Assembly (NCBI RefSeq): GCF_001613405.1
Contig: NZ_BDCH01000017.1
Coordinates: 186,001 to 250,000 of the forward strand
Direction: 5' to 3'
DNA from: Nocardia crassostreae
GTDB lineage: Bacteria > Actinomycetota > Actinomycetes > Mycobacteriales > Mycobacteriaceae
Length of the DNA stretch: 64,000 nucleotides
Under the pieces are notes generated by a model. The model saw only the letters and a list, made by a program, of their open reading frames with translations, did no database searches and had not been told where the DNA came from. The position numbers and the translations under genes were made by a program. This document shows, one piece after another, positions 1 to 8,998 of this stretch (position 1 is the stretch's first letter; every line of letters starts with the position of its first letter).

Positions 1-2534
1 TCGACGATGCGGCCCTGCACCGCGCGAGCATCCGGCTGCTGCGCATCGGCATGCCGTATCCCGTTGGGGCGCAAAAGGTCACCGAGTTCGCCCGGGGCCT
101 GGAGCAGATCGTCGTGGTGGAGGACAAGACCGCCTTCATCGAGACCCAGATCCGCGAGATCCTCTACGGCACCGAGCACACCCCGCGCATCCTCGGCAAG
201 CACGACGAGCGCGGCGCACTGCTCATGCCCTTCGACGGCGAACTCACCCCCGGCCGCCTGCTCGGCCCGCTGCGCCGCGTGCTGCGCGACCGCGTCGAGC
301 TGAAAAAGGCCGCGCCGCCGCCGCTTTCGCTGGAGGTGCTGTCCACCAAGCGCACCGCGTACTTCTGTAGCGGCTGCCCGCACAACCGCTCCACCGCGCT
401 GCCCGAGGGTTCCATCGGCGGCGGCGGCATCGGCTGCCACACCCTGGTCACCATGTCCGGGCGCGCCGACAGCGCGGTCACCGGGCTGACCCAGATGGGC
501 GGCGAGGGCAGCCAGTGGATCGGCCAAGCCCCGTTCACCGATGTGCCGCACCTGTTCCAGAACATCGGCGACGGCACCTTCTTCCACTCCGGACAGCTGG
601 CCGTGCAGGCCTGCGTGGCCGCCGGGGTGAACATCACCTTCAAACTGCTCTACAACGAGGTCGTCGCCATGACCGGCGCACAGGACGCCGTGGGCATCCT
701 GTCGGTCGAGCAGATCACCCGGAAGCTCGCCATCGAGGGCGTGAAGCAGATCATCGTCTGCGCCGACGAACCCCAGTGGCACAATAAGAAAGCCCTGGCC
801 AAGGGCACGCTGCTGTGGCATCGCGACCGGCTCGACGAGGCGCAGCGGCTGCTGCGCGAGATTCCGGGCACGACCGTGCTCATCTACGACCAGCACTGCG
901 CGGCCGACGCGCGCCGCCAGCGCAAGCGGGGCACCCTGCCCACCCGCAATACCCAGGTGATCATCAACGAGGCCGTGTGCGAGGGCTGCGGCGACTGCGG
1001 CGTGAAGTCGAACTGTCTGTCGGTGCAACCGGTCGAGACCGAATTCGGGCGCAAGACCCGCATCGATCAGACCTCCTGCAATACCGATTACAGCTGCCTC
1101 GACGGCGACTGCCCGTCCTTCGTGACGGTCGAGCTGACGCCGGACAAGAAGGGCCGCAAGGGATCCAAGCGCAAGACCGCGGAGCCGCCCACGGTGTCCG
1201 ATCCGGGGCTGGGCGCACCGCAGGGCACGCAGAACGTGCTCATCGCCGGAATCGGCGGCACCGGCATCGTCACCGTCAACCAGGTGCTGGCCACCGCCGC
1301 GCTGCGGGCCGGATACGAGGTGGAGAGCCTCGATCAGATCGGCCTGAGCCAGAAGGCCGGTCCGGTCGTATCCCACCTGCGGTTCTCGGCGACCGAACTG
1401 GAGCCGTCCAACCGGCTCACGCCGGGCAATGCCGACTGCGTGGTGGCCATCGATCTGCTCACCGCCACCGATCCCAAGAACCTGCAGTACGGCAATGCCG
1501 CGAGCACCATCGCCATCGCCTCGACCAGCCAGACGCCGACCGGCGATATGGTCTACGACAAGAACGTCGCCTACCCGCCGACGCAGACGCTGCTGGATCG
1601 TCTTGGCACGGCGTCGAATTCGCTGCATCACTTCGATGCGCTCGCGGCGGCCGAGAAGCTGTTCGGCAATACCGCGGCCGCCAACTTCCTGATGGTCGGC
1701 GCGGCCTTCCAGTCCGGCGGCCTGCGCCTGCCCGCGGCGGCCATCGAGGAGGCCGTGAGCATCAACGGTGTCGCCGTGGCCGCCAATATCGCGGCCTTCC
1801 GCTGGGGCCGGGTCGCCATCGCCGATCCCGCCGCCTTCGCCGCGGCCGTCGGATCCGTTCGGGCGCAGTGGGTTCGGGCCGAGGTGCCCGCCGAACTGCT
1901 GGCCGGGACCACCTTCGACGGTGAGGTCCGGCGACTGGTGGAGCTGCGCGCCGCCGAACTGATCGACTTCCAGAGCGCGAAGGTCGCCCGGCGCTACATC
2001 GATACGGTGCAGCTCGTCTGGTCCGCCGAGAGGACTGTTACCGAGCGCACCGATTTCAGCGCGGCCGTGGCGCGCGGACTGCACAAGTTCACCGCCTACA
2101 AGGACGAGTACGAGGTCGCCCGCCTGCTGGTGGATCCGGCCTTCCTCGACCAGGTGCGCGAGCAGGTGCCCGGCGGCGAGAACCTCACCTACAAGCTGCA
2201 TCCGCCGATCCTGCGCGCCATGGGCCGCAAGAAGAAGATCGGTCTCGGGCCGAAATCGCATGTGGCGCTGAAGCTGCTCGCCAAGGGCAAGAAACTGCGC
2301 GGCACCCCCCTGGACCCGTTCGGCTACGCGCAGGTGCGAAAGGTGGAGCGGGAGTTGCTGTCCCACTACACCGAGATGGTCCGGCACTTGGCGGTCGCGC
2401 TGAGCACCGGCAACTACGACACCGCCGTCCAGGCGGCCGGACTGCCCGATGTGGTGCGCGGCTACGAGGACGTCAAGCTCGGCAATGTCGAGCAGTACTG
2501 GGCCGGTCTGCGCGCGCTCGGCATCGAGCACTGA
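1..2534 (+). CDS. Indolepyruvate ferredoxin oxidoreductase, 3' part (5' end outside window)
   Basis: The reading frame is open from base 3, so an earlier Met is not the true start; family members are about 1,150 residues and roughly 840 are present. Visible parts are the C-terminal thiamine-diphosphate-binding region (GGGGIGCHTL, then the MGGEGSQWIGQAPF stretch), a Cys-rich iron-sulfur segment (CEGCGDCGVKSNC, with further Cys about 40 residues on) and a gamma-type 2-oxoacid oxidoreductase domain beginning at GIGGTGIVTVNQV. The enzyme oxidatively decarboxylates aryl pyruvates from aromatic amino acid transamination to acyl-CoA, reducing ferredoxin. A strong hairpin follows the stop. An amino acid dehydrogenase and a permease lie downstream, which fits amino acid catabolism. 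Confidence 0.9.
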   Translation, partial: DDAALHRASIRLLRIGMPYPVGAQKVTEFARGLEQIVVVEDKTAFIETQIREILYGTEHTPRILGKHDERGALLMPFDGELTPGRLLGPLRRVLRDRVELKKAAPPPLSLEVLSTKRTAYFCSGCPHNRSTALPEGSIGGGGIGCHTLVTMSGRADSAVTGLTQMGGEGSQWIGQAPFTDVPHLFQNIGDGTFFHSGQLAVQACVAAGVNITFKLLYNEVVAMTGAQDAVGILSVEQITRKLAIEGVKQIIVCADEPQWHNKKALAKGTLLWHRDRLDEAQRLLREIPGTTVLIYDQHCAADARRQRKRGTLPTRNTQVIINEAVCEGCGDCGVKSNCLSVQPVETEFGRKTRIDQTSCNTDYSCLDGDCPSFVTVELTPDKKGRKGSKRKTAEPPTVSDPGLGAPQGTQNVLIAGIGGTGIVTVNQVLATAALRAGYEVESLDQIGLSQKAGPVVSHLRFSATELEPSNRLTPGNADCVVAIDLLTATDPKNLQYGNAASTIAIASTSQTPTGDMVYDKNVAYPPTQTLLDRLGTASNSLHHFDALAAAEKLFGNTAAANFLMVGAAFQSGGLRLPAAAIEEAVSINGVAVAANIAAFRWGRVAIADPAAFAAAVGSVRAQWVRAEVPAELLAGTTFDGEVRRLVELRAAELIDFQSAKVARRYIDTVQLVWSAERTVTERTDFSAAVARGLHKFTAYKDEYEVARLLVDPAFLDQVREQVPGGENLTYKLHPPILRAMGRKKKIGLGPKSHVALKLLAKGKKLRGTPLDPFGYAQVRKVERELLSHYTEMVRHLAVALSTGNYDTAVQAAGLPDVVRGYEDVKLGNVEQYWAGLRALGIEH

Positions 2535-2548
2535 CCCAGCCCCCAACA

Positions 2549-2589
2549 CCCTCGTCGTTCCGGCCACATCCACGCCGGAACGACGAGGG
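2549..2589 (+). terminator. Intrinsic-type terminator hairpin
   Basis: A perfect 15-bp inverted repeat (CCCTCGTCGTTCCGG and its complement) with an 11-base loop starts 15 bases after the oxidoreductase stop. There is no clear T tract, as is common in actinobacteria. It separates the first gene from the dehydrogenase. Confidence 0.75.
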
Positions 2590-2679
2590 GCGGCCGCCGA
2601 CAGCGGCGACCAGCACCGCCACACCCCGGCGGTAACCGAAACACCGCCACACCCGGCGGTATCAAGAGAGGAATCGATC

Positions 2680-3759
2680 GTGACCGCAATGCACACCGAG
2701 ACAGGGGTTTTCGGCCGCTCGCACGAGCTGAGCCGCCGCAGCCACGAACAGGTCGTGTTCTGCGAAGACGACAAGACCGGCCTCAAGGCCATTATCGCGA
2801 TCCATTCGACCACGCTGGGCCCCGCGCTCGGCGGCACCCGCTTCTACCCCTACGCCACCGAGGGCGCGGCCCTCGAGGACGTGCTGCGCCTGTCCTGGGG
2901 CATGACCTACAAGGCCGCCGCCTCCGGCGTGGACCTGGGCGGCGGCAAGGCCGTCATCATCGGCGATCCGGCCGTGGCCAAGACCGAGGCGCTGCTGGCG
3001 TCCTACGCGCGCTTCGTGGAAACCCTCGGCGGGCGCTACATCACCGCCGGTGACGTGGGCACCAATACCGACGATCTCGACCTCATCGGACAGCACACCG
3101 GGTACGTGACCGGCCGCAGCAAGGCCGCGGGCGGCTCCGGCGACAGCGCCCGGCTGACCGCGCTCGGCGTCTTCCACTCCATGCGCGCGGGCGCCGAATC
3201 CGTCTGGGGCACACCGTCGCTGGCGGGTCGGACGGTCGGCGTCGAGGGCGTCGGCAAGGTGGGCCGCGAACTCACCGCCATGCTGCTCGCCGACGGCGCG
3301 GAGGTGTGCATCACCGATGTGAACGAGGCTGCCATGCAGCGGGTCTCGCAGGAGCACCCGTCGGTGCGGCTGCTCAGCCACGTCGCCACCGCACCGGTCG
3401 ACGTGTACGCGCCGTGCGCGCTGGGCGCCACGCTCACCATGTCCAGCGCCGACGCCATCGCGGCCAAGCTGGTCTGCGGCGCGGCCAACAACCAGCTCGC
3501 GCATCCGGAGGTCGAGCAGGCGCTGCGCGGCCGGGGCATCACCTGGGTGCCGGACTTCGTCGCCAATGCGGGCGGCCTCATTCAGGTGGCGGGTGAACTG
3601 CGGCAGGCCGAACCGGCCGCCGTGGAAGCCGATGTCACCAGCATCTTCGATCGCGTCCGCGACATCATCGCGGCCGCGCAGCACGAAGGAATCGGAACGG
3701 GCGAGGCGGCGAACCGGTTCGCCGAGCGGCGTCTCGACGCCATCCCGCGGTCGATCTGA
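2680..3759 (+). CDS. Glu/Leu/Phe/Val dehydrogenase (probably valine/leucine dehydrogenase)
   Basis: The protein has 359 residues from a GTG preceded by AGAGAGGA; a longer upstream reading in this frame runs through the terminator and is rejected. It shows the family's dimerisation/catalytic half (GPALGGTRFYPY, then a Lys in MTYKAAASGVDLGGGK) and a Rossmann half (GVEGVGKVGREL). Family members oxidatively deaminate branched-chain or aromatic amino acids to 2-oxo acids with NAD. The product would feed an indolepyruvate-type oxidoreductase such as the gene upstream, and a permease lies 34 bases downstream. The exact substrate cannot be read from the sequence. Confidence 0.88.
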   Translation: MTAMHTETGVFGRSHELSRRSHEQVVFCEDDKTGLKAIIAIHSTTLGPALGGTRFYPYATEGAALEDVLRLSWGMTYKAAASGVDLGGGKAVIIGDPAVAKTEALLASYARFVETLGGRYITAGDVGTNTDDLDLIGQHTGYVTGRSKAAGGSGDSARLTALGVFHSMRAGAESVWGTPSLAGRTVGVEGVGKVGRELTAMLLADGAEVCITDVNEAAMQRVSQEHPSVRLLSHVATAPVDVYAPCALGATLTMSSADAIAAKLVCGAANNQLAHPEVEQALRGRGITWVPDFVANAGGLIQVAGELRQAEPAAVEADVTSIFDRVRDIIAAAQHEGIGTGEAANRFAERRLDAIPRSI

Positions 3760-3793
3760 CCGCAGCACCGGAGTTTCAAGGAGGAAACCAAGA

Positions 3794-5290
3794 GTGGCGA
3801 TCACGAGCGGATTGTTCCGCACCAAATCAGTCGAACAGTCGATCCGGGATACCGATGAACCGGATTCCAAGCTACGCAAGGATCTAACCGCACGGGATCT
3901 GACGATCTTCGGCGTCGCGGTGGTCATCGGCGCGGGCATCTTCACCCTCACCGCACGGACCGCGGGCACGGTGGCCGGACCGTCGGTCTCGCTCGCCTTC
4001 GTCTTTGCGGCGATCGCGTGCGGGTTGACCGCGCTGTGCTACGCCGAATTCGCCTCGACCGTGCCGGTGGCTGGCAGCGCGTACACCTTCGCGTACGCCA
4101 CCTTCGGCGAGATCATCGCGTGGATCATCGGCTGGGACCTGATCCTCGAGTTCGCCCTCGCGGTTTCCGTGGTGGCCAAGGGCTGGTCGCAATACCTCGG
4201 CGAAGTGCTCGGCTCGCAGCCGCCGGTGCTGCAACTGGGGTCGATCACCTTCGACTGGGGCGCGGTGCTCATCATCGCCGTCGTCGGCGTGCTGCTGGCC
4301 ACCGGCACCAAGCTGTCCTCGCGGGTGTCGGCCGTCGCGGTCGCCATCAAACTGGGGGTGATCGCCCTGGTGCTGGTCGTCGGCGCCACCTACTTCAAGC
4401 CGTCCAACCTGACGCCCTACATTCCCCCGGCGCAGCCGACCGAGCACGCCGACGGTCTGCGGCAGTCGCTGTTCTCCTTCCTGACCGGCTCCGGCGGCAC
4501 CAGCTACGGCTGGTACGGCCTGCTCGCGGCCGCCTCCCTGGTGTTCTTCGCCTTCGTCGGCTTCGACGTGGTCGCCACCGCCGCCGAGGAGACCCGCAAC
4601 CCGCAGCGCGATGTGCCGCGCGGCATCTTCGGCGCGCTGGCCATTGTGACCGTGCTCTACGTGGGCGTGTCCATCGTGCTCACCGGCATGGTGCCCTACA
4701 CCGAGCTGGCCAATGGAAATGCCACCCTGGCAACCGCTTTCGCACTGCACGGCGCGACCTGGGTGAAGTCCATCATCTCCATCGGCGCCATCGCGGGCCT
4801 GTCGACGGTCGTCATGGTGATGTACATGGGTCAGACGCGCGTGCTGTTCGCCATGGCGCGCGACGGGCTGCTGCCCCGCGGACTCGCCCACACCGAATCC
4901 AAGGGCACGCCGGTGCGATTGACCGTCCTGGTGGGCGTCATCTGCGCGCTGCTGGCCGGGTTCGTCGACTTCGGCACTCTCGAAGAGATGGTGAACATCG
5001 GCACCCTCGCGGCCTTCGTGCTGGTGGCCATCGGCGTGCCGATCCTGCGCCGCACCCGCCCGGATCTGAAGCGCGGCTTCCGTGTTCCGCTGGTCCCGCT
5101 GGTCCCGATCCTGGCGGCGCTGGCCTGCCTGTGGCTCATGCTCAACCTGTCCATCGAGACCTGGCTGCGCTTCGTCATCTGGATGGCGCTGGGCACGGTG
5201 CTCTACTTCGCCTACGGCCGTAAGCATTCGCTGCTGGGCAAGCAGCGACAACCACAGCCCGACGATCGCACACCCCCCTCGGTGCGCTAG
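3794..5290 (+). CDS. APC-family amino acid permease
   Basis: The product has 498 residues from GTG with AAGGAGGAAACC just upstream. The first membrane segment carries the family's GAGIFTLTARTAG sequence, and about 12 hydrophobic helices follow. It resembles the cationic/neutral amino acid transporter (CAT/YfnA) branch, with the conserved AAEETRNPQRDVPRGI loop between central helices. It probably imports amino acids at the cytoplasmic membrane and is co-transcribed with the dehydrogenase. The N-terminal 40 residues are soluble and charged. Substrate is unresolved. Confidence 0.88.
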   Translation: MAITSGLFRTKSVEQSIRDTDEPDSKLRKDLTARDLTIFGVAVVIGAGIFTLTARTAGTVAGPSVSLAFVFAAIACGLTALCYAEFASTVPVAGSAYTFAYATFGEIIAWIIGWDLILEFALAVSVVAKGWSQYLGEVLGSQPPVLQLGSITFDWGAVLIIAVVGVLLATGTKLSSRVSAVAVAIKLGVIALVLVVGATYFKPSNLTPYIPPAQPTEHADGLRQSLFSFLTGSGGTSYGWYGLLAAASLVFFAFVGFDVVATAAEETRNPQRDVPRGIFGALAIVTVLYVGVSIVLTGMVPYTELANGNATLATAFALHGATWVKSIISIGAIAGLSTVVMVMYMGQTRVLFAMARDGLLPRGLAHTESKGTPVRLTVLVGVICALLAGFVDFGTLEEMVNIGTLAAFVLVAIGVPILRRTRPDLKRGFRVPLVPLVPILAALACLWLMLNLSIETWLRFVIWMALGTVLYFAYGRKHSLLGKQRQPQPDDRTPPSVR

Positions 5291-5337
5291 CGGGATCCCG
5301 GCGGCCGAGTGTCTGCCGGGACACCGGCCGCCCGGCG

Positions 5338-5366
5338 AGCCCCGGTCCTCCACCCGGACCGGGGCT
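5338..5366. terminator. Bidirectional terminator between convergent genes
   Basis: An 11-bp perfect stem (AGCCCCGGTCC/GGACCGGGGCT) with a 7-base loop lies between the permease stop and the stop of the leftward NADH dehydrogenase. Confidence 0.75.
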
Positions 5367-5369
5367 TCG

Positions 5370-6722
5370 TCATATTCGGGAATTCAGTACGGCGGCAACC
5401 TGATCGGGGCTCAGATAGGCGGCGGAGCGTTCGAAATCGCCGATGGTGTGCGGGGCGTCGTCACCGAAGCCGAGGCGAATGAAGTCGTCGCCGGTGAGGG
5501 CGTGCAAGGCCCAGTTGAAACCGATACGGGCACGGGCGGCGAAGGTGCGGGTGGCCATCAGGTGATAGCCGCGGGTCACGAATTGCGCCGGGGCGCCACA
5601 TAACCCGATGCCGAGCGGGAGGGCCAGGGCATCCCAGCCGCCCAGGTCCACAACCATGCCCAGATCCTTGTGGCGATACTCGGCGCGGGGCTTACCGCGC
5701 AGTGTCGCAACCAGATTCGCACCCATGCGGCGGCCCTGGCGCATGGCGTGCTGCGCGGTCGGCGCGCAGAACGCGCCCGGCGCGGTCACATCCGGGACGG
5801 CGGCGACATCACCGCAGGCCCAGACATTCGCCAGACTGGGCACGCACAGGTTCGTATCGGCGACAATGCGGCCGCGCACCGTCTCCGCGCCGAGATGATC
5901 GGCGAGCGGGCTGGGCGTCACGCCCGCTGTCCACACCACGGTGCGCGTCGGAATGACCTGTCCCGTGGTCAATGTCAGCGTGCGCTCGCCGACCTCGGTG
6001 GCCGACGCACCGGCAATGAACTCGATACCGCGTTTGGCCATCAGCTTTTTCGCGCTCTCCCCCAAGCGCTCGCCCAGTTCCGGCATGACGCGCCCGCTGT
6101 GGTTGACCAGACAGCAGCGCACCAGGTCCGGATTCAGGCGCGGAAAGTACTCGCGGGCGGCGGCCTGGGTGAGCCGCGCGAGCACGGCCATGGTCTCGGT
6201 GCCCGCGTATCCCGCGCCGACGGTCACGAAGCTAAGGCGCTCGCGCTGCTCGTCCGGATCATCGGTGACGGCGGCCATATCCAGCTGCCGCAGCACGTGA
6301 TCGCGCAGATAAGCGGCCTCGGCCAGCGTCTTCATCCCGAAACCGTGTTCGGGCAGGCCCGGAATATCGAGGATGCGGGTGACACTGCCGGACGCCAGCA
6401 CGAGATGGTCGTAGTCCAGCGCGTATTCGCTACCCGAGGGCCGCCGCACCACGCACTGCCGCCGCGCCGCGTCCGCCCCCACCACCATGCCGGGAATCAA
6501 TTCGGTGCGCTTCAGCACCCGCCGCAGCGACACCACCACCGATTGGGAGGGCAGCACCCCGCCCGCAACCTGCGGCAGCAGGGGCAGGTACAGCTGAGCG
6601 GCCCCGTACGCCCCGACCAGGCGCACCTCCGCCTCGCCCGGCCGCAACCGGCGCTCCAGATATCGGGCGCACTCCACTCCGGCGAAACCGCCACCCACGA
6701 TCACGATTCGTGCGGTACTCAC
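5370..6722 (-). CDS. Type II NADH dehydrogenase (NDH-2-like FAD oxidoreductase)
   Basis: The protein has 450 residues from a GTG start. It has an N-terminal FAD-binding GGGFAGVECARYL motif, an NAD-binding motif near residue 170 (TVGAGYAGTETMAVLARL) and the FAD-contacting WACGDVAAVP signature with AQHAMRQG after it. This is the layout of single-subunit, non-proton-pumping NADH:quinone oxidoreductases. The C-terminal 80 residues hold an amphipathic stretch (ALTGDDFIRLGFGDD) that could mediate membrane attachment. A related carotenoid- or ferredoxin-type oxidoreductase cannot be fully excluded. Confidence 0.8.
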   Translation of the reverse strand: MSTARIVIVGGGFAGVECARYLERRLRPGEAEVRLVGAYGAAQLYLPLLPQVAGGVLPSQSVVVSLRRVLKRTELIPGMVVGADAARRQCVVRRPSGSEYALDYDHLVLASGSVTRILDIPGLPEHGFGMKTLAEAAYLRDHVLRQLDMAAVTDDPDEQRERLSFVTVGAGYAGTETMAVLARLTQAAAREYFPRLNPDLVRCCLVNHSGRVMPELGERLGESAKKLMAKRGIEFIAGASATEVGERTLTLTTGQVIPTRTVVWTAGVTPSPLADHLGAETVRGRIVADTNLCVPSLANVWACGDVAAVPDVTAPGAFCAPTAQHAMRQGRRMGANLVATLRGKPRAEYRHKDLGMVVDLGGWDALALPLGIGLCGAPAQFVTRGYHLMATRTFAARARIGFNWALHALTGDDFIRLGFGDDAPHTIGDFERSAAYLSPDQVAAVLNSRI

Positions 6723-6817
6723 CAGGACGACGCTAGTTCACCGAGGGCCTCCGCCATAATCAACGCACCGTTCGCCGCCAAGTAGCCACTCACCGGCCCA
6801 CCCACCCGATCGGGGTC

Positions 6818-6893
6818 AAGGGGCGGAGCCCCTTGTGGGGGTGCGGGGGCTAGCCCCTGTGGGGGTGTGGGGGTGTCCCCCACAAATCCAACA
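6818..6893. repeat. G-rich intergenic repeat with short hairpins
   Basis: The segment has AAGGGGC/GCCCCTT and GGGGGCTAGCCCC inverted repeats and repeated GTGGGGGTG units. It lies in the roughly 285-base space between the divergent NADH dehydrogenase and secreted-protein genes. Multiple G runs could form a G-quadruplex. I see no gene in the space. Confidence 0.5.
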
Positions 6894-7007
6894 CGGATCA
6901 GGCACGGTTCGGATACCGGGCCGTTCGGGCAGCGACGTGCGAGCTAACGTCAGCAGATAGCTCCTGAACGTGAATCCCGTCGCTAGCTTCGGCCGAAGGG
7001 GAATTCC

Positions 7008-7745
7008 ATGATGAAGTTCGGGAAGGCCGCTCTGCTCGCAGCTGTCGTGTGTTCCGCCCTCGGTGTCGTCGCCGTTCCCGCCATCGCGGAACCCGAGGAG
7101 GTCACCGTCACCGCCAGCCTGGCCGGGCGCACCGGCAAGGTGGTCATCGCACACGGCAACGTGGAGCTACAGGACGGCAATGTGGTCGTCCGGGATGCGG
7201 CGGGCAAGATCGTGCGAATTCTGGCGGGGTTCTACAAAATCGACGACCTGCGATTTTCCATCGAGGCCGATGTGCAGGGCAATACGGTGGTGCTGACGCC
7301 CAATGCGGATGCCACCCAGGCGGCGTTCGAGGCGCCCTCGGCCACCCAGCCGGGGACCGAGCAGGCCGAGCGCGCCCGGGTGGCCAAGACGGTCGCCGAC
7401 GGCGGGGCCATCGGGGCGATCGCGGGCGGAATTCCCGGCGCCGCAACCGGATGTTTCCTGGCCGCCGGGCCGGGTGCGATCGCGGGCGGGGTGCTCGGAT
7501 TCATTGCCGGGGGTATCACGGCGGCGCTGCTCTCCCCCGTGCTGCTGCACGATGTTCCGGCGATAGATCCGGTGCTGACAACGACTGTGGAGACCATGGG
7601 CGTCGAGAGCGGGGCGCTGAGCGGAACGATTTCCGGATGCGTGCTGGCGGGCGCGATCATCGGCGCGACCACCGCCGTGGCGGGGGCGCTGGCGGGTGCG
7701 GCCGTGGGGGCGGTGGTGGCGGCCTTCACCACCAAGCAGCCGTAA
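7008..7745 (+). CDS. Secreted/membrane protein of unknown function, Gly/Ala-rich
   Basis: The product has 245 residues with an N-terminal signal peptide ending near VAVPAIA-EPEE; AAGGGG precedes the ATG. A short beta-rich exported segment (residues about 28-100) is followed by two Gly/Ala-rich hydrophobic blocks (around GAIGAIAGGIPGAATGC and AGALAGAAVGAVVAAF) that look like glycine-zipper membrane segments. Proteins of this shape are common in Nocardia and its relatives, with no assigned function. It is followed 57 bases later by a cyclase-family gene, but coupling is not evident. Confidence 0.75.
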   Translation: MMKFGKAALLAAVVCSALGVVAVPAIAEPEEVTVTASLAGRTGKVVIAHGNVELQDGNVVVRDAAGKIVRILAGFYKIDDLRFSIEADVQGNTVVLTPNADATQAAFEAPSATQPGTEQAERARVAKTVADGGAIGAIAGGIPGAATGCFLAAGPGAIAGGVLGFIAGGITAALLSPVLLHDVPAIDPVLTTTVETMGVESGALSGTISGCVLAGAIIGATTAVAGALAGAAVGAVVAAFTTKQP

Positions 7746-7802
7746 CCGAAACCCGATCGCGCACCACTTGCGGCGGGTGCCCGGGTTCGCGAGGCTGACA
7801 TC

Positions 7803-8450
7803 GTGCGCATCATCGACCTGTCGGTTCCCTTGGTAACGGGCATGCCCGTGTATCCGGGCGATCCGGAGGTGACCATCGCCCCGGCGCTGACGGTCACCGC
7901 GGACGGGGTCAATGTGCTGCATCTGAGCATGGGATCGCAGACGGGAACGCATGTGGACGCGCCCGTGCATATCGACGACTCGCTGCCGACGCTGGACGAG
8001 CTGCCGCTGGATCGGTTCCTCGGACCCGCGGTGGTGGTGGATGCGCGGGGGTTGGCACCGCGCAGCGCGATCGGAGTCGAGTTCTTCGAGGGGCGGGTCG
8101 CGGCCGGGCAGGTGGTGCTCATTGCCACCGGCTGGTCGGCGTATTGGGGGCGCTACGACTATCAGGGGCATCCCGCGCCGACCCCGGAGGCGGCCGCCTA
8201 TCTGGTGGACGCGGGGGTGCGGACGGTCGGGATCGACGCCCTGAGCGTGGATCCGACACCGGCGCTGGATATTCCGGTGCATCGGATTCTGTGCGGGGCG
8301 CATGCGGTGATCGCGGAGAATCTCACCAATCTGGATCAGGTGCTGGCGGCGCAGAAGCTCGGGCATCGGATCGAGGTGTCGCTGCTGCCCATCCGGCTCG
8401 CCGGGGCGGATGGGGCGCCGGTGCGCGCCATTGCGCGAATCCACGCCTGA
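7803..8450 (+). CDS. Cyclase-family metal-dependent hydrolase (kynurenine-formamidase-like)
   Basis: The protein has 215 residues from GTG. The cyclase family (PF04199) metal-binding signature is present as GTHVDAPVHID near residue 46. The GDP-like turn in VYPGDPEV and a late conserved TVGIDALSVDP segment also match the fold. Members include kynurenine formamidase and isatin hydrolase, which hydrolyse amide bonds. No tryptophan-catabolism neighbours are seen beyond the oxidoreductase at the window start, so the substrate is open. Confidence 0.82.
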   Translation: MRIIDLSVPLVTGMPVYPGDPEVTIAPALTVTADGVNVLHLSMGSQTGTHVDAPVHIDDSLPTLDELPLDRFLGPAVVVDARGLAPRSAIGVEFFEGRVAAGQVVLIATGWSAYWGRYDYQGHPAPTPEAAAYLVDAGVRTVGIDALSVDPTPALDIPVHRILCGAHAVIAENLTNLDQVLAAQKLGHRIEVSLLPIRLAGADGAPVRAIARIHA

Positions 8451-8592
8451 CGTGCGGATTGCCGCGCCGGGGCGGGACTGGATCATCATCGTTTCGGATT
8501 TTGCGCCGCAGCGCACCCGATCTTCGTAGACTCAGGACGACACCGGGGGGAGTCGGGGCCCCCAAGACAGAGCTCGACCAGAGAGACCTCAC

Positions 8593-8931
8593 GTGAACCG
8601 TTGTGCCGTAACCACATTCCTAGCGACGGCCGCCATTCTCGGCGCGGCCCCCGCCGCCTCCGCCGATATCGTGCTGACCGAGCCCGCCACCACGGTGTCC
8701 GACGATCCGCTGGAGTCCTCGGTCACCGGATCGGCCTCCGAGTCGGCGCAGACCGGGTCCAAGGGCGGGCTCATGACCACCGGATCCACCGGGACCGGAT
8801 CGTTCGGGCTGCCCAACCTGGACAAGATCCTCTTCGGCGACGGGCCGCTGTGCGCGGTCTTCGGCAGCGCCATCGCCATCCTGGGCGATTCGAGCATGGG
8901 CTGCGGGCCGATGGGCGTCGGGACGAAGTAG
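8593..8931 (+). CDS. Small secreted protein of unknown function
   Basis: The ORF has 112 codons with a GTG start and a clear signal peptide (FLATAAILGAAPAASA). The mature part is Ser/Thr/Gly-rich, followed by a conserved-looking tail with two Cys (PLCAVFGSAIAILGDSSMGCG). It ends just before a perfect convergent hairpin, which supports it as a real gene rather than an extension of the opposing transpeptidase. Function unknown. Confidence 0.65.
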   Translation: MNRCAVTTFLATAAILGAAPAASADIVLTEPATTVSDDPLESSVTGSASESAQTGSKGGLMTTGSTGTGSFGLPNLDKILFGDGPLCAVFGSAIAILGDSSMGCGPMGVGTK

Positions 8932-8951
8932 TCGGACAGCTCGAGCAACAG

Positions 8952-8982
8952 ATCGGGGCGCCAGCACTGCTGGCGCCCCGAT
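8952..8982. terminator. Bidirectional terminator
   Basis: A perfect 15-bp inverted repeat (ATCGGGGCGCCAGCA and its complement) with a minimal loop lies between the small secreted protein stop and the proposed true stop of the L,D-transpeptidase at 8999. Confidence 0.8.
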
Positions 8983-8998
8983 TCAGGTTCGGCTGGTC

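Noticed and set aside
8589..8998. C-terminal 130 residues of the transpeptidase frame after the Gly run
   Set aside because: They are antisense to the small secreted protein and follow the C17 frameshift and the terminator; the family-like ending lies in the other frame at 8999.
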